Below are positions 19,640 through 30,958 of a DNA stretch of 64,000 nucleotides, piece after piece; the first letter of the stretch is position 1; the number at the start of each line of letters is the position of its first letter. The DNA is from Pantoea allii. GTDB lineage: Bacteria; Pseudomonadota; Gammaproteobacteria; Enterobacterales; Enterobacteriaceae. The stretch lies in the NCBI RefSeq assembly GCF_002307475.1, contig NZ_NTMH01000011.1, positions 186,001 through 250,000 on the forward strand, written 5' to 3'. The position numbers and the translations under genes were made by a program. The notes under the pieces are model-generated. The model was given only the letters and a program-made list of their open reading frames with translations. It was not told the origin of the DNA and did not search any database.

Positions 19640-20748
19640 AGCGCCCGGAAGGCGATATCGCCCGGAATCACCTCACCCTGCCAGTAAAGCTGGGCAGCCA
19701 CCCGCCCGGCAAGCTGGCGATAAAGTGCCGCGAACTCGCTGTGCGGACGACGGATCACGGTGGGTTCGCCATCGTCGAGATCTTCGCGCAGGTGAATATG
19801 CAGCGGAAGCTGCGCCAGCAGCCGGGTGCCATAATCGTCCACCAGCCGTTGCGCACCGCCCGTGCCGAAAATCGGTTCATGATGGCCGCACTGGCTGCAA
19901 ATATGAATGCTCATATTTTCAACAACGCCCAGCACCGGCACGTTAACCTTCTCAAACATCACCATGCCTTTGCGCGCATCAATCAGGGCAATATCCTGCG
20001 GCGTGGTCACTACCAGCGCGCCGGTCACCGGCACACTTTGCGCCAGGGTGAGCTGAATATCGCCGGTACCTGGCGGCATATCCAGCACCAGATAATCCAG
20101 GTCTGGCCACAGGGTTTCGGTAAGCAACTGCATCAATGCTTTGCTGGCCATCGGCCCACGCCATACCATCGCATTATCATCTGTCACGAGATAGCCGATG
20201 GAGTTGGTTGCCAACCCGTGGGACAGAACAGGGGCCATATGCGTTCCGTCGGGTGACGTGGGACGTTCTTTTTCGCAACCCAACATGTTGGGCACGGACG
20301 GGCCATAGATATCGGCATCAAGGATACCCACGCGCGCACCTTCCGCTATCAACGCCAGCGCCAGATTGACTGCCGTACTCGATTTGCCAACACCGCCCTT
20401 ACCGGAGCTGACGGCAATGATGTTTTTCACCCCGTTGACGCCAGGGTGATTCTTAACCCGTTTCAGGGTGGCGATATCATGACTTAAGCGCCAGTCAATC
20501 GCCTGTGCGCCGCTTAGCCGCAGCAGCTCAGCACTGGTTTCGGCTTTAAGGTCTTCAAACGCACCGCTCCAGGCAAACGGCATCAGCAATTCAATGTGCA
20601 GCGTGCCATCGAGCAGCGCCACATGATGTAATGCCTTGAGGGCAATCAGGTTACGTTGAAGCGTCGGATGTTCAAAGCTGCTCAGCACGCCGACCACAAC
20701 GGCGCGTAAGGCTTCTGGTGTATGCGGTTCCCGGGATTGCGCTGTCAT
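19636..20748 (-). CDS. mrp: Mrp (ApbC), iron-sulfur cluster carrier ATPase
   Basis: A 370-residue P-loop ATPase that holds and transfers Fe-S clusters. An N-terminal MIP18-like domain precedes the deviant Walker A SGKGGVGKSS, and the paired cysteines CSQC that bridge the cluster lie in the C-terminal third. The start at 20748 is preferred because AGGAG lies 5 bp upstream; an in-frame GTG two codons earlier is too close to it. It is divergent from metG, the arrangement also found in E. coli. Confidence 0.96.
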   Translation of the reverse strand: MTAQSREPHTPEALRAVVVGVLSSFEHPTLQRNLIALKALHHVALLDGTLHIELLMPFAWSGAFEDLKAETSAELLRLSGAQAIDWRLSHDIATLKRVKNHPGVNGVKNIIAVSSGKGGVGKSSTAVNLALALIAEGARVGILDADIYGPSVPNMLGCEKERPTSPDGTHMAPVLSHGLATNSIGYLVTDDNAMVWRGPMASKALMQLLTETLWPDLDYLVLDMPPGTGDIQLTLAQSVPVTGALVVTTPQDIALIDARKGMVMFEKVNVPVLGVVENMSIHICSQCGHHEPIFGTGGAQRLVDDYGTRLLAQLPLHIHLREDLDDGEPTVIRRPHSEFAALYRQLAGRVAAQLYWQGEVIPGDIAFRAL

Positions 20749-20923
20749 CCCCACTCCTTTTTCTGCTGTGCTTGCGCTGTGTTCCAGCGAGGTAATAACA
20801 ATTCTATCAGATGCCGATCGTTTCGCGGGCTGTTGCGCATGGGAAATCCCTTGTGTTTACGCGGCTGTGCCCATCGGTTACCATCTAAGCCCGTTTTTTA
20901 CTTAACTGAAAGCTACGCAAACT

Positions 20924-22957
20924 ATGACTCAAGTCGCTAAAAAAATTCTGGTAACCTGCGCCCTGCCTTACGCAAACGGCTCAATTCATCTCGGTCACAT
21001 GCTCGAGCATATCCAGGCGGACATTTGGGTGCGTTATCAGCGAATGCGTGGCAATCAGGTTTACTTCATCTGCGCCGATGACGCTCACGGCACACCGATC
21101 ATGCTGAAAGCGCAGCAGCTTGGTATTGCGCCGGAGCAGATGATTGCTGAAATGAAACACGAGCATGAAACAGATTTCGCCGGTTTCAATATCAGCTATG
21201 ACAACTATCACTCTACGCATGGCGATGAAAACCGTGAGCTTGCCGGGCTCATTTATGGTCGCCTGAAAGAGAACGGTTTTATTAAAAACCGCACGATTTC
21301 TCAGCTATACGATCCGGAAAAAGGCATGTTCCTGCCGGACCGTTTCGTCAAAGGCACCTGCCCGAAATGTAAGTCACCCGATCAATACGGTGATAACTGT
21401 GAAGTGTGCAGCGCGACCTACAGCCCGACTGAGCTGATCGACCCGAAATCCGTGGTTTCCGGTGCGACGCCGGTCCTGCGTGACTCTGAACACTTCTTCT
21501 TTGATCTGCCGTCGTTCAGCGAAATGCTGCGTGCCTGGACGCGTTCTGGTGCACTGCAAGAGCAGGTCGCAAACAAAATGCAGGAGTGGTTTGAGTCGGG
21601 ACTGCAGCAGTGGGATATCTCCCGTGATGCGCCCTACTTTGGCTTTGAAATCCCAGGCGCGCCGGGCAAATATTTCTACGTCTGGCTGGATGCACCTATC
21701 GGCTACATGGGATCGTTTAAAAACCTGTGTGACAAGCGTGGCGATATCAACTTCGACGAATTCTGGCAGCAGGATTCGACCACGGAGCTGTATCACTTCA
21801 TCGGTAAAGACATTGTCTACTTCCACAGTCTGTTCTGGCCGGCCATGCTGGAAGGCAGCGGTTTCCGTAAACCGAATAACCTGTTTGTGCATGGTTACGT
21901 GACCGTCAATGGCGCAAAAATGTCGAAGTCACGCGGGACCTTTATCAAAGCCAGCACCTGGTTACAGCATCTGGATGCCGACAGCCTGCGCTACTACTAC
22001 GCGGCGAAGCTCTCTTCACGTATCGATGATATTGACCTGAACCTGGAAGATTTTGTTCAGCGCGTCAACGCCGATATCGTCAACAAAGTGGTCAACCTTG
22101 CCTCGCGTAATGCCGGTTTCATCACTAAACGTTTTGACGGCAAGCTGTCAGCGGAACTGGCCGATCCCGCCCTGTATCAAACCTTCCTGGACGCATCAGA
22201 GAAGATTGGTGAAGCCTGGGCGAGCCGTGAATTCAGCCGGGCCATTCGTGAAATCATGGCGCTGGCCGATTTGGCGAATCGCTATGTTGATGAGCAGGCA
22301 CCCTGGGTGGTGGCGAAGCAGGAAGGCCGTGATGCAGACCTGCAGGCCATTTGCTCAATGGGCATCAACCTGTTCCGCATCCTGATGACCTGGCTGAAAC
22401 CGGTGCTGCCATCGCTGACCGAACGTGCTGAAGCGTTCCTGAACAGCGAACTGCAATGGGATGGGATTCAACAGCCGCTGCTGAATCATCAGGTCGCGCC
22501 ATTTAAGGCGCTTTATGGCCGTATTGAAATGGCGAAGGTCGAAGGCCTGATTGAGGCATCAAAAGTGGATGCGGCAGAAGCCAATAAACCGGCGGTAACC
22601 GGCCCACTGGCGGATGCACCTATTGGCGATACCATTACCATCGACGATTTTGCCAAAGTGGATATGCGCGTCGCGCTGATTGAGAAAGCGGAATTAGTCG
22701 AAGGGTCGGACAAACTGCTGCGTCTTGAGCTGGATCTGGGCGGTGAGAAGCGCCAGATTTTCTCAGGCATTCGTGCGGCCTATCCCGATCCCGCGGTGCT
22801 GGTCGGCAAGATGACCATCATCGTGGCCAACCTTGCGCCGCGTAAAATGCGGTTTGGCGTGTCGGAAGGCATGGTGCTGTCTGCCGGCCCCGGTGGCAAA
22901 GATCTGTTTGTCCTGTCCGTAGACAGCGGTGCCGTACCTGGCATGCCGGTGAAATAG
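20924..22957 (+). CDS. metG: MetG, methionyl-tRNA synthetase
   Basis: A 677-residue class I aminoacyl-tRNA synthetase charging tRNA-Met. The HIGH-type motif appears as SIHLGHM near residue 20, the zinc knuckle has cysteines in CPKC and CEVC around residues 146-162, and the KMSKS loop reads [12 protein letters not shown]-terminal tRNA-binding OB domain (about residues 575-677) supports dimerisation. Length matches the E. coli enzyme. Essential housekeeping gene, divergent from mrp. Confidence 0.99.
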   Translation: MTQVAKKILVTCALPYANGSIHLGHMLEHIQADIWVRYQRMRGNQVYFICADDAHGTPIMLKAQQLGIAPEQMIAEMKHEHETDFAGFNISYDNYHSTHGDENRELAGLIYGRLKENGFIKNRTISQLYDPEKGMFLPDRFVKGTCPKCKSPDQYGDNCEVCSATYSPTELIDPKSVVSGATPVLRDSEHFFFDLPSFSEMLRAWTRSGALQEQVANKMQEWFESGLQQWDISRDAPYFGFEIPGAPGKYFYVWLDAPIGYMGSFKNLCDKRGDINFDEFWQQDSTTELYHFIGKDIVYFHSLFWPAMLEGSGFRKPNNLFVHGYVTVNGAKMSKSRGTFIKASTWLQHLDADSLRYYYAAKLSSRIDDIDLNLEDFVQRVNADIVNKVVNLASRNAGFITKRFDGKLSAELADPALYQTFLDASEKIGEAWASREFSRAIREIMALADLANRYVDEQAPWVVAKQEGRDADLQAICSMGINLFRILMTWLKPVLPSLTERAEAFLNSELQWDGIQQPLLNHQVAPFKALYGRIEMAKVEGLIEASKVDAAEANKPAVTGPLADAPIGDTITIDDFAKVDMRVALIEKAELVEGSDKLLRLELDLGGEKRQIFSGIRAAYPDPAVLVGKMTIIVANLAPRKMRFGVSEGMVLSAGPGGKDLFVLSVDSGAVPGMPVK

Positions 22958-22964
22958 TCCTCTG

Positions 22965-22996
22965 GCCATCCTCTGCGGTTTACCGCCGGGGATGGC
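22965..22996 (+). terminator. Hairpin after metG
   Basis: GCCATCC (22965-22971) pairs with GGATGGC (22990-22996), with an inner GCGGT/ACCGC stem. No T run follows, so it could be a weak terminator or a 3'-end stabilising structure. Confidence 0.5.
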
Positions 22997-23075
22997 GCTT
23001 CAGCCACACGGCTGATTGCTGGCAGGCCAGGCCGTTAGTGCGTATGATAAAACCCGTTAAAAACAGGAGCCTGTC

Positions 23076-23468
23076 ATGCACACCGTGCTAACGATGAGTT
23101 GGCGTTATCTGCGCGCTTTTATCATTATTTATCTTTGCTTATATGCAGGAAACGGCATAGCCCTGCTGCTGCCCATCACCCTGCCCGGCAGCATCATCGG
23201 CATGCTTATTATGTTTGCGCTGCTTGCGTCGCAAATCCTGCCCGTGCGTTGGGTCAAGCCGGGTTGTCATCTGATTATCCGCTACATGGCGCTGCTGTTT
23301 GTGCCCATCAGCGTGGGCGTCATGAATTACACCGATATCCTCACCGCGCAATTCGGTCCTGTTGTCGTCTCCTGCCTTGTCAGTACCTTCGCTGTCCTTG
23401 CCATTGTGGGGTTAAGTGCCCATAAACTGCATTCGCGACCTACGGTCAAAGAGGTTAACGATGAATGA
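23076..23468 (+). CDS. yohJ: YohJ, CidA/LrgA-family membrane protein
   Basis: A 130-residue membrane protein with four hydrophobic helices and the [12 protein letters not shown] motif of the CidA/LrgA (holin-like) family. In Enterobacterales it is always paired with YohK. LrgAB/CidAB-type pairs have been linked to murein hydrolase control and to pyruvate or glycolate transport; the role of YohJK is not established. The gene overlaps yohK by 8 bp. Confidence 0.93.
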   Translation: MHTVLTMSWRYLRAFIIIYLCLYAGNGIALLLPITLPGSIIGMLIMFALLASQILPVRWVKPGCHLIIRYMALLFVPISVGVMNYTDILTAQFGPVVVSCLVSTFAVLAIVGLSAHKLHSRPTVKEVNDE

Positions 23469-24153
23469 TATTTGGTGGTCGTTGCCACTCACTGTCGGGG
23501 CGTTTTTACTGGCGCGCAAGCTGGCGGCAAGACTGAAGATATCGTTGCTGAATCCGTTACTGGTTTCCATGGCCGTGATTATTCCCATCCTGCTGTTACT
23601 GCACATGCCCTATGCCCGTTATTTCGCTGGCAGCGAGGTGCTGAATCAGCTGCTGCAACCCGCGGTGGTGGCCCTGGCGCTGCCGCTGTATGAACAGATG
23701 CATCAAATCCGTGCCCGCTGGAAATCCATTATCGGCGTGTGCGTGATTGGTAGCCTGACGGCAATGATTTCGGGCACCGCCATTGCGCTGTGGATGGGCG
23801 CAACCCCAGAAATCGCCGCCACGATTTTGCCAAAATCGGTGACCACCCCGATTGCCATGGCGGTCTCCCAATCTCTGCACGGCATTCCTGCGATTAGCGC
23901 GATTTGTGTGTTGATCGCGGGCGTGCTGGGTGCGGTATTTGGTCATATGCTACTGAATCTGTTAGGCGTGAAGAGCAAAGCGGCACGCGGCCTGGCGATT
24001 GGTAATGCCTCTCATGCACTGGGAACGGCACGGGCGGCGGAAATTGATTTTCAGGAAGGCGCCTTTAGTTCGCTGGCATTGGTGATTTGCGGCATCATCA
24101 CCTCGTTGCTGGCTCCCTTTGTTTTCCCGCTGTTGCTGCACTGGTTTGGCTAA
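23461..24153 (+). CDS. yohK: YohK, CidB/LrgB-family membrane protein
   Basis: A 230-residue multi-helix membrane protein of the LrgB family, partner of YohJ. The LrgB signature around [19 protein letters not shown] and the segment SHALGTARA are present. The start at 23461 gives [15 protein letters not shown], matching the E. coli protein; an in-frame upstream ATG lies within yohJ and was rejected. It probably forms a transport complex with YohJ in the inner membrane. cdd follows after a promoter region. Confidence 0.93.
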   Translation: MNDIWWSLPLTVGAFLLARKLAARLKISLLNPLLVSMAVIIPILLLLHMPYARYFAGSEVLNQLLQPAVVALALPLYEQMHQIRARWKSIIGVCVIGSLTAMISGTAIALWMGATPEIAATILPKSVTTPIAMAVSQSLHGIPAISAICVLIAGVLGAVFGHMLLNLLGVKSKAARGLAIGNASHALGTARAAEIDFQEGAFSSLALVICGIITSLLAPFVFPLLLHWFG

Positions 24154-24185
24154 AACTTTGGGAGAGATCTCGCAAAGTTGAAAAC

Positions 24186-24230
24186 TGTAAGACATGTTGC
24201 ATTGTCAGAGCGACGGAGATCACATATAAA
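24186..24230 (+). promoter_or_regulatory. cdd promoter with class II CRP-like site
   Basis: TTGTCA (24202-24207) and TATAAA (24225-24230) are spaced by 17 bp. A CRP-like TGTAA-N6-TTGCA at 24186-24201 (7 of 10 core matches) is centred about 42 bp upstream of the expected start. E. coli cdd is controlled by CRP and CytR; no separate CytR site could be assigned here. Confidence 0.55.
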
Positions 24231-24272
24231 CCGATGTCTGGCATACCGCTCTGATGATTGAATGAGGCTTCC

Positions 24273-25163
24273 ATGCATCCACGTTTCCACTCTGCCGTTG
24301 AAGGACTTCCCGCTGCACTGCAAACCGCGCTTCGCCCGGTGCTGAACGAGCCGGGATTTGACGCGATGCTGCGGGCCGAGCAGGTCACCCTGTTGCAGGC
24401 GCAAACCAAACTGGATGCAGATGCCCTGGCGCTGGCGCTGCTGCCGGTCGCCGCCGCCTGCGCGGTGGCGACGCTGTCGCATTTTAACGTCGGTGCTATC
24501 GCGCGTGGCGTGAGCGGTAACTGGTATTTCGGTGCCAATATGGAGTTTACCGGTGCGACCATGCAGCAAACCGTTCATGCGGAGCAAAGCGCCATCACCC
24601 ACGCCTGGCTGCGTGGCGAATCGCGCCTTGAAAGCATCACTGTCAACTACACGCCTTGCGGTCACTGTCGCCAGTTCATGAACGAACTCAACAGCGGTAC
24701 AGACATTCGCATCAGCCTGCCGCAGCGCGACGTACAGACGCTGGCGCATTACCTGCCCGATGCGTTTGGCCCGGGTGATCTAAAGATTATGGAACGCCTG
24801 ATGGATGATGTGGACCAGGGCTACGTTGTAACGGGCGATGCGCTGGCTCAGGCCGCGGTTAAGGCGGCCAATCGCTCTCATGCACCTTACAGCCGGGCGT
24901 TTAGCGGTGTCGCGTTACAGACCGTCTCAGGCCGTATTTTTAGCGGACGCTATGCAGAAAACGCGGCGTTCAATCCCAGCCTGCCGCCGCTGCAGGCCGC
25001 ACTGATTTTACTGAACATGGCAGGTGAGTCCTGTCACGATATCCAGGCCGCCGCACTGGCCCAGACGCACCAGCCTGCTCTGGATCAGTTTTCGGCTACT
25101 CAGGCGACATTACGCGCGCTGGGTTGCGATCAACTGACGCAGGTGCCCCTGGCAAAAGCGTAA
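24273..25163 (+). CDS. cdd: Cdd, cytidine deaminase
   Basis: A 296-residue dimeric-type cytidine/deoxycytidine deaminase, like the E. coli enzyme (294). The catalytic zinc motif is THAE-like VHAEQ with the paired cysteines PCGHC downstream; the C-terminal half is the degenerate second deaminase fold. It converts cytidine to uridine in pyrimidine salvage. The start at 24273 gives [11 protein letters not shown] as in other Cdd proteins, with GAGG about 7 bp upstream, rather than the GTG- or TTG-type start a few codons earlier. Confidence 0.97.
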   Translation: MHPRFHSAVEGLPAALQTALRPVLNEPGFDAMLRAEQVTLLQAQTKLDADALALALLPVAAACAVATLSHFNVGAIARGVSGNWYFGANMEFTGATMQQTVHAEQSAITHAWLRGESRLESITVNYTPCGHCRQFMNELNSGTDIRISLPQRDVQTLAHYLPDAFGPGDLKIMERLMDDVDQGYVVTGDALAQAAVKAANRSHAPYSRAFSGVALQTVSGRIFSGRYAENAAFNPSLPPLQAALILLNMAGESCHDIQAAALAQTHQPALDQFSATQATLRALGCDQLTQVPLAKA

Positions 25164-25332
25164 TGTGCGGCACGGTTTTAAACAGTTTCTAAATCTTTTA
25201 TTTACAAAAGCTGTACATCGGCGAGAAATTTCATAGGATCTGGCGCCAGGCCTTCGTCATCACAATAAAACTGGCGTCCACCCTACTCTTTGATTATTGC
25301 GCCAGGAAAACTTGCAACCGGAGCATGACTGC

Positions 25333-27030
25333 ATGGAACTCGAATACGAAAGTAAACGCCCGCTATATATTCCCTATGCTGGCCCTATTTTGCTGGAATT
25401 TCCGCTGCTGAATAAAGGCAGCGCCTTCAGCATCGAAGAGCGCAATGAGTTCAATCTCAATGGCTTACTGCCTGAAGCTGTAGAATCCATCGAAGAGCAG
25501 GCAAAACGCGCATGGCGTCAGTTTCAGGACTTTAAAAACAATAACGATAAACATGTTTACCTGCGCAACATTCAGGACACCAACGAAACGCTGTTTTACC
25601 GCCTGCTGGACAACCATCTCGAAGAGATGATGCCGATTATTTATACCCCAACCGTCGGTGCCGCCTGCGAACATTTCTCGGAAATTTATCGTCGCGCACG
25701 CGGCGTATTCATCTCCTACCCCAATCGTGCGCACATCGAAGACATGCTGCAAAACGCCACCAAGCAGAACGTAAAAGTGATTGTGGTCACTGACGGAGAG
25801 CGCATCCTTGGCCTGGGCGATCAGGGCATTGGCGGTATGGGCATTCCAATCGGGAAGTTGTCACTGTACACCGCATGTGGCGGTATCAGCCCGGCTTACA
25901 CGCTGCCCGTTGTGCTGGATGTGGGTACCAATAACCAGCAACTGCTGAACGATCCCTTGTATATGGGATGGCGTCATCCACGTATCACCGGTGAAGAATA
26001 TGATGCCTTTGTCAATGAATTCATTCAGGCCGTTAAACGCCGCTGGCCGAAAGTGCTGTTGCAGTTTGAAGACTTTGCACAGAAAAACGCGATGCCGCTG
26101 CTGGAGCGCTACCGTGATGAAGTGTGCTGCTTCAATGACGACATTCAGGGCACCGCTGCCGTGACCGTCGGCACTCTGATTGCCGCAAGCCGCGCTGCCG
26201 GAAGCCGCCTGTGTGAGCAGAAGGTCGTCTTCCTGGGCGCAGGTTCCGCCGGTTGTGGTATTGCTGAGCAGATTGTTGCCCAAATGAAGTCGGAAGGTCT
26301 GAGCGACGACGAAGCACGTAGTCGCGTTATGATGGTGGATCGCTTTGGTCTGCTGACCGACAAACTGCCTAACCTGCTGGATTTCCAGAGCAGGCTGGTG
26401 CAGAAAAGCGGCAATCTTAAAGACTGGGATACGTCAAGCGACGCTATCTCCCTGCTGGACGTCGTGCGTAATGCACAGCCCGACATTTTAATCGGTGTGT
26501 CAGGTCAGCCTGGCCTGTTCACGGAAGAGATCATCCGTGAGATGCATAAGCACTGCAAACGTCCTATTGTGATGCCGCTTTCCAACCCAACCTCGCGCGT
26601 TGAAGCCACCCCAGCAGACATTATTGCCTGGACTGATGGTGCAGCGCTGGTGGCCACCGGTAGCCCGTTCTCACCGGTTTCCTGGAACGGCAAAACCTAC
26701 CCGATTGCGCAGTGCAACAACTCGTACATCTTCCCGGGTATCGGTTTGGGTGTGATCGCCTCTGGCGCGTCCCGTGTCACCGATACCATGCTGATGACGG
26801 CCAGCCGTGCGCTGGCGGATTGCTCACCGCTGGTGAACGACGGTGAAGGTCCGGTACTGCCTGAAATCAAAGATATTCAGGGCGTGTCGAAGATTATCGC
26901 CATGGAAGTGGGTAAAGCCGCGCAGCTGGCTGGCGTGGCAGTGGTGACCTCAGAAGACGTGCTGTCACAGTCCATCGCGAACAATTTCTGGCTGCCTCAA
27001 TACCGTCATTATCGCCGTACCTCGATCTAA
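25333..27030 (+). CDS. maeA: MaeA, NAD-dependent malic enzyme
   Basis: A 565-residue oxidative malate decarboxylase, the same length as E. coli MaeA (SfcA), converting malate to pyruvate and CO2 with NAD. Conserved parts include [10 protein letters not shown], the active-site region [21 protein letters not shown], the metal-binding EDFAQKNA and the Rossmann motif [13 protein letters not shown]. The start at 25333 gives [18 protein letters not shown] with GGAG 9 bp upstream; an in-frame extension upstream has no family similarity. The enzyme links the TCA cycle to pyruvate during growth on C4 acids. Confidence 0.97.
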   Translation: MELEYESKRPLYIPYAGPILLEFPLLNKGSAFSIEERNEFNLNGLLPEAVESIEEQAKRAWRQFQDFKNNNDKHVYLRNIQDTNETLFYRLLDNHLEEMMPIIYTPTVGAACEHFSEIYRRARGVFISYPNRAHIEDMLQNATKQNVKVIVVTDGERILGLGDQGIGGMGIPIGKLSLYTACGGISPAYTLPVVLDVGTNNQQLLNDPLYMGWRHPRITGEEYDAFVNEFIQAVKRRWPKVLLQFEDFAQKNAMPLLERYRDEVCCFNDDIQGTAAVTVGTLIAASRAAGSRLCEQKVVFLGAGSAGCGIAEQIVAQMKSEGLSDDEARSRVMMVDRFGLLTDKLPNLLDFQSRLVQKSGNLKDWDTSSDAISLLDVVRNAQPDILIGVSGQPGLFTEEIIREMHKHCKRPIVMPLSNPTSRVEATPADIIAWTDGAALVATGSPFSPVSWNGKTYPIAQCNNSYIFPGIGLGVIASGASRVTDTMLMTASRALADCSPLVNDGEGPVLPEIKDIQGVSKIIAMEVGKAAQLAGVAVVTSEDVLSQSIANNFWLPQYRHYRRTSI

Positions 27031-27035
27031 AAATT

Positions 27036-27067
27036 GCTGCGCTGGGTCGTCATTGATTCAGCGCAGC
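27036..27067 (+). terminator. Hairpin downstream of maeA
   Basis: GCTGCGCTG (27036-27044) and CAGCGCAGC (27059-27067) form a perfect 9-bp stem six bases after the maeA stop. The following sequence is only mildly T-rich (TCAAATTT). Confidence 0.6.
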
Positions 27068-27146
27068 TCAAATTTACACCAGCCAAACGGGGTAAACTTG
27101 CTTAGCAGGTGTAGCTCAAGTAGCCTTGTCCCACCAAAACTTCTGA

Positions 27147-27881
<735 letters not shown>

Positions 27882-27953
27882 TTATCCCGCCAGCTCAGTG
27901 CTGCTTTTCCTTAACTGAAAGGGCTGACGAGACTTCGCACGGCGCTTCCTGCC

Positions 27954-28025
27954 CTGCCATCTTTTCATCCTGCCATCTTTTCATTCTGCCGTTCTGCCGT
28001 TCTGCCGTTCTGCCGTTCTGCCGTT
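27954..28025. repeat. Tandem repeats: 16-mer x2 then octamer CTGCCGTT x5
   Basis: CTGCCATCTTTTCATC (27954-27969) is followed by the same 16-mer with one change (27970-27985). Five exact copies of CTGCCGTT then fill 27986-28025. The 16-mer also starts with CTGCC, so it may be a diverged double unit. The array lies 72 bp after the sanA stop in a 456-bp gap with no gene. Confidence 0.9.
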
Positions 28026-28158
28026 CTACTCTCAGTGTTAGAAATCATACGAAAAGGCAATATCGCATCCAGCGCCCGTCGAGGGCTGAAGGCGAACAGA
28101 CGTGCAGGAGACTGTTCTTCACTGGCCAGTTTATGCACTTATCGAGTTACGGATTTCT

Positions 28159-28198
28159 GGGTTTGCGGGTTTGCGGGTTTGCGGGTTTGCGGGTTTGC
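28159..28198. repeat. Tandem octamer GGGTTTGC x5
   Basis: Five exact head-to-tail copies of GGGTTTGC. The octamers immediately before (GGATTTCT) and after (GATTTTAG) look like decayed copies. It lies 133 bp downstream of the first array in the same gene-free gap. Confidence 0.9.
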
Positions 28199-28206
28199 GA
28201 TTTTAG

Positions 28207-28238
28207 CTGATGAACTGATGAACTGATGAACTGATGAT
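28207..28238. repeat. Tandem octamer CTGATGAA x4
   Basis: Three exact copies and one copy with a single change (CTGATGAT). It begins only 8 bp after the second array, on the same 8-bp register. No gene is seen between sanA and the mgl terminator; a 63-codon frame crosses the repeats but has no support. Confidence 0.88.
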
Positions 28239-28293
28239 ATTAAGGCCGTGCCCAGCCTAAAGACCAGCTGACGAACGCGCATTTGCACGGTCC

Positions 28294-28320
28294 AAAAAAA
28301 AGCGGCCCGGAGGCCGCTTG
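28294..28320 (-). terminator. Rho-independent terminator of the mgl operon
   Basis: On the minus strand AAGCGGCC and GGCCGCTT form an 8-bp stem around a short loop and are followed by a run of eight T (A run at 28294-28301 on the plus strand). It lies 17 bp after the mglC stop. Confidence 0.92.
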
Positions 28321-28337
28321 TATGATTGCCACTTCTG

Positions 28338-29348
28338 TTATTTTTTACGCGAATACTTCAGCGAGTCGAGCGCCACTGCAAAGATAATGATGCCGCCCTT
28401 GATGATGTACTGCCAGTAAGGGTTCACACCGATGTAGGTCAAACCGTAGTTGATAACGGTAAAGATCAGTACACCGGTCACCACGCCCGCAACGGTACCC
28501 ACACCACCGGCGAAGGAGACCCCGCCGACGACGCAGGCTGCAATTGCATCTAACTCATACATAAAGCCGAGGTTGTTGGTGGCTGAGCCGATACGGCCCG
28601 CTTCCAGCATGCCGCCGAAGGCATAAAACACACCGGACAAGGCATAAATTAAAATCAGGTTCAGGTTAACATTGACGCCTGAGACTTTCGCCGCTTCCGG
28701 GTTGCCCCCGATGGCAAAAATGTTTTTACCAAAGCGGGTTTTATTCCACAGAATCCAGACGAAAACGATGGCAACCAGCGCATAGAACGTGATGTACGAC
28801 AGCTTGAAATCACCGAAACGCAGAAACCCCTGAGTAAAGGTTGAGAAGCCGTCATAAAAACCTGCGATAGGTGACGCACCCACAAAGTCGTAATACAGGG
28901 AGTTAATACCGTAAACGATAATCATGGTGCCGAGCGTGGTAATAAACGGCGTCACTTTGAGATAGGCAATAATAATACCGTTAACCAGCCCAATCACTGC
29001 ACCAATTGCACAGACGATCAGAATAACCACTGGGATTGGTACAGTTTCCATGTGTGGAAACACTTTATTGACGTTATCCATCGACTGCAGCAGCGTTGCC
29101 GCGACAACCGCCGCCAGTCCCACCTGACGGCCTGCTGACAGGTCCGTACCCTGGGTCACAATCAGCCCGGCGACGCCCAATGCGATAATAATACGCACCG
29201 AGGACTGGGTGAGAATGTTACTCAGGTTCATTAAACTTAAAAATGTCGGGTCCTGGAAAATAATAATAGCCAGTAGTACCAGCAGTACGACATAAATGCC
29301 GCCCTCTTTAAGCCAGGTTAGCGCATTCTTTTTTGTAGTCGCTTTCAT
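28338..29348 (-). CDS. mglC: MglC, galactose/methyl-galactoside ABC permease
   Basis: A 336-residue inner-membrane permease with about ten hydrophobic helices, of the ribose/galactose branch of ABC importers. The conserved cytoplasmic loop that docks with the ATPase reads GGNPEAAKVSGVNV. It works with MglA and MglB to import galactose and methyl-galactosides. It is the last gene of mglBAC, 19 bp after mglA, and ends at a strong terminator. Confidence 0.97.
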   Translation of the reverse strand: MKATTKKNALTWLKEGGIYVVLLVLLAIIIFQDPTFLSLMNLSNILTQSSVRIIIALGVAGLIVTQGTDLSAGRQVGLAAVVAATLLQSMDNVNKVFPHMETVPIPVVILIVCAIGAVIGLVNGIIIAYLKVTPFITTLGTMIIVYGINSLYYDFVGASPIAGFYDGFSTFTQGFLRFGDFKLSYITFYALVAIVFVWILWNKTRFGKNIFAIGGNPEAAKVSGVNVNLNLILIYALSGVFYAFGGMLEAGRIGSATNNLGFMYELDAIAACVVGGVSFAGGVGTVAGVVTGVLIFTVINYGLTYIGVNPYWQYIIKGGIIIFAVALDSLKYSRKK

Positions 29349-29367
29349 GTTAACAGCCCTTACTTCA

Positions 29368-30888
29368 TTAAAGGTGTAATGACGCTAAACGCAATATTTC
29401 GTTCTGCGTGGTAGTTTTCGTATCAACAATGCCGGCTACCAGACCGTTACTCATTACCAGAATACGATCGGTGATGCCTAACAGCTCTGGCATTTCGGAA
29501 GAGATAATAATGATGCCCTTTTCTTTCTTTGCCAGCTCCGCCATCAACTGGTAAATCTCGAATTTGGCACCCACATCAATCCCGCGCGTCGGTTCATCGA
29601 GCATTAATATTTCGGGCTGAGTCAGCAACCAGCGTCCAATAATCACTTTCTGTTGGTTACCACCAGAAAGCGAACCAATTTGCGTATGGTGCCCAGGGGT
29701 TTTTACCCGCATGGAATCGATCACCCATTGGGTATCGCTTTTCATGCGTTTATTATCCAGCAGGCCAATACTGTTCTTATATTTTTTGATATTGGATATA
29801 AGAGAATTAAAGCCAATATCCAAAAAAGCATAAATACCGGTAGAACGACGCTCTTCCGTCACCAGCGCAAAGCCGTGGTTAATGGCTTCATTGGCCGTAT
29901 GATTGTTAATCGTTTTACCATGCAGTTTAATGGTGCCGCCTGATTTTTCGCGAATGCCAAACAGCGTTTCAACGATATCAGTACGTTTTGCACCCACTAA
30001 CCCGGCAATGCCGAGTATCTCCCCTTTACGCAAATCAAACGAAATATCACGAATAGAAGGCTGACGCAGTGAGGTCAGATTACGCACCTCAAGAATGGTT
30101 TCTCCCGGGACGTTGATACGATCCGGGAAGCGCTGGCTCAGTGAACGTCCGACCATCATGGAGATGATCTTATCCATATCCAGCCCTTCAAGCGGCTGAG
30201 TCGTAATCCACTGACCATCACGCAGGATGGTAATTTCATCGCACAGCTGGAAGATCTCTTCCATCTTATGCGAGATATAAACAATACCGCAGCCGCGATC
30301 TTTCAGCTTACGGATAATCGTGAACAGATGATTAACTTCTTTTTCCGTTAAGGAGGAAGTCGGTTCATCCATGATCACGATTTTTGCGTCATAGGAAAAC
30401 GCTTTAGCAATCTCAATCATCTGCATTTGCGAGACAGAGAGATGGGCGACTTTATCACGAGGATCGATATTGATATCCAGCTCGTCAAAAATCGCTTTGG
30501 TATCACGGTACATTTTGTCCTGATCGACAAAGAAGCCTTTGCGTGGATAACGCCCAAGCCACATGTTGTCCATCACGGTGCGTTGCAATACCAGATTTAA
30601 TTCCTGATGCACCATTGATACGCCGTTTTCCAGCGCTTCTTTGGAGCTTTTATAATCAATTTCCTGCCCTTGAAAAAGAATACTGCCGGTATCTTTTTTA
30701 TAGATACCAAACAAGCACTTTAACAACGTCGATTTACCAGCGCCGTTTTCACCCATCAGTGCATGAACGGAGTGAGGCCGCACTTTTAAATTAACGTTAT
30801 CGAGAGCTTTCACGCCGGGAAATGATTTACTGACGTCGGTCATTTCCAGCAGATATTCGCGCTGCGCGGTCGTATTATCACTGGCCAT
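29368..30888 (-). CDS. mglA: MglA, galactose ABC transporter ATPase
   Basis: A 506-residue tandem ATPase with two nucleotide-binding halves. The N-terminal Walker A is GENGAGKST and Walker B ends MDEPTSSL. The C-terminal half has a degenerate Walker A (GLVGAKRTD), an LSGGNQQKV signature and LDEPTRGID. One canonical and one degenerate site is normal for sugar importers of this type. It energises MglC in the galactose import complex. A terminator-like hairpin lies between mglB and this gene. Confidence 0.98.
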   Translation of the reverse strand: MASDNTTAQREYLLEMTDVSKSFPGVKALDNVNLKVRPHSVHALMGENGAGKSTLLKCLFGIYKKDTGSILFQGQEIDYKSSKEALENGVSMVHQELNLVLQRTVMDNMWLGRYPRKGFFVDQDKMYRDTKAIFDELDINIDPRDKVAHLSVSQMQMIEIAKAFSYDAKIVIMDEPTSSLTEKEVNHLFTIIRKLKDRGCGIVYISHKMEEIFQLCDEITILRDGQWITTQPLEGLDMDKIISMMVGRSLSQRFPDRINVPGETILEVRNLTSLRQPSIRDISFDLRKGEILGIAGLVGAKRTDIVETLFGIREKSGGTIKLHGKTINNHTANEAINHGFALVTEERRSTGIYAFLDIGFNSLISNIKKYKNSIGLLDNKRMKSDTQWVIDSMRVKTPGHHTQIGSLSGGNQQKVIIGRWLLTQPEILMLDEPTRGIDVGAKFEIYQLMAELAKKEKGIIIISSEMPELLGITDRILVMSNGLVAGIVDTKTTTQNEILRLASLHL

Positions 30889-30919
30889 AATTTACCTGGC
30901 TAAAAAACGGTGATGACAT

Positions 30920-30945
30920 AAAAAAGGCGCAGCAGCTGCCGCGCC
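30920..30945 (-). terminator. Intercistronic attenuating hairpin between mglB and mglA
   Basis: GGCGCGGC and GCTGCGCC pair on the minus strand across the AGCT loop (30926-30945; 8-bp stem with one G-U pair), followed by six T. It would let excess binding protein MglB be made relative to MglA and MglC. Confidence 0.82.
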
Positions 30946-30958
30946 CATCTGCAAAAAC

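Noticed and set aside
28035..28226. 63-codon frame over the octamer repeats
   Set aside because: It has no ribosome site and its C-terminal half is only translated repeat (VCGFAGLRVCGFA); an 8-bp unit shifts frame between copies, so it is not conserved as protein.
27954..28238. Possible CRISPR array
   Set aside because: Units are only 8 bp with no spacers; they are simple tandem repeats.
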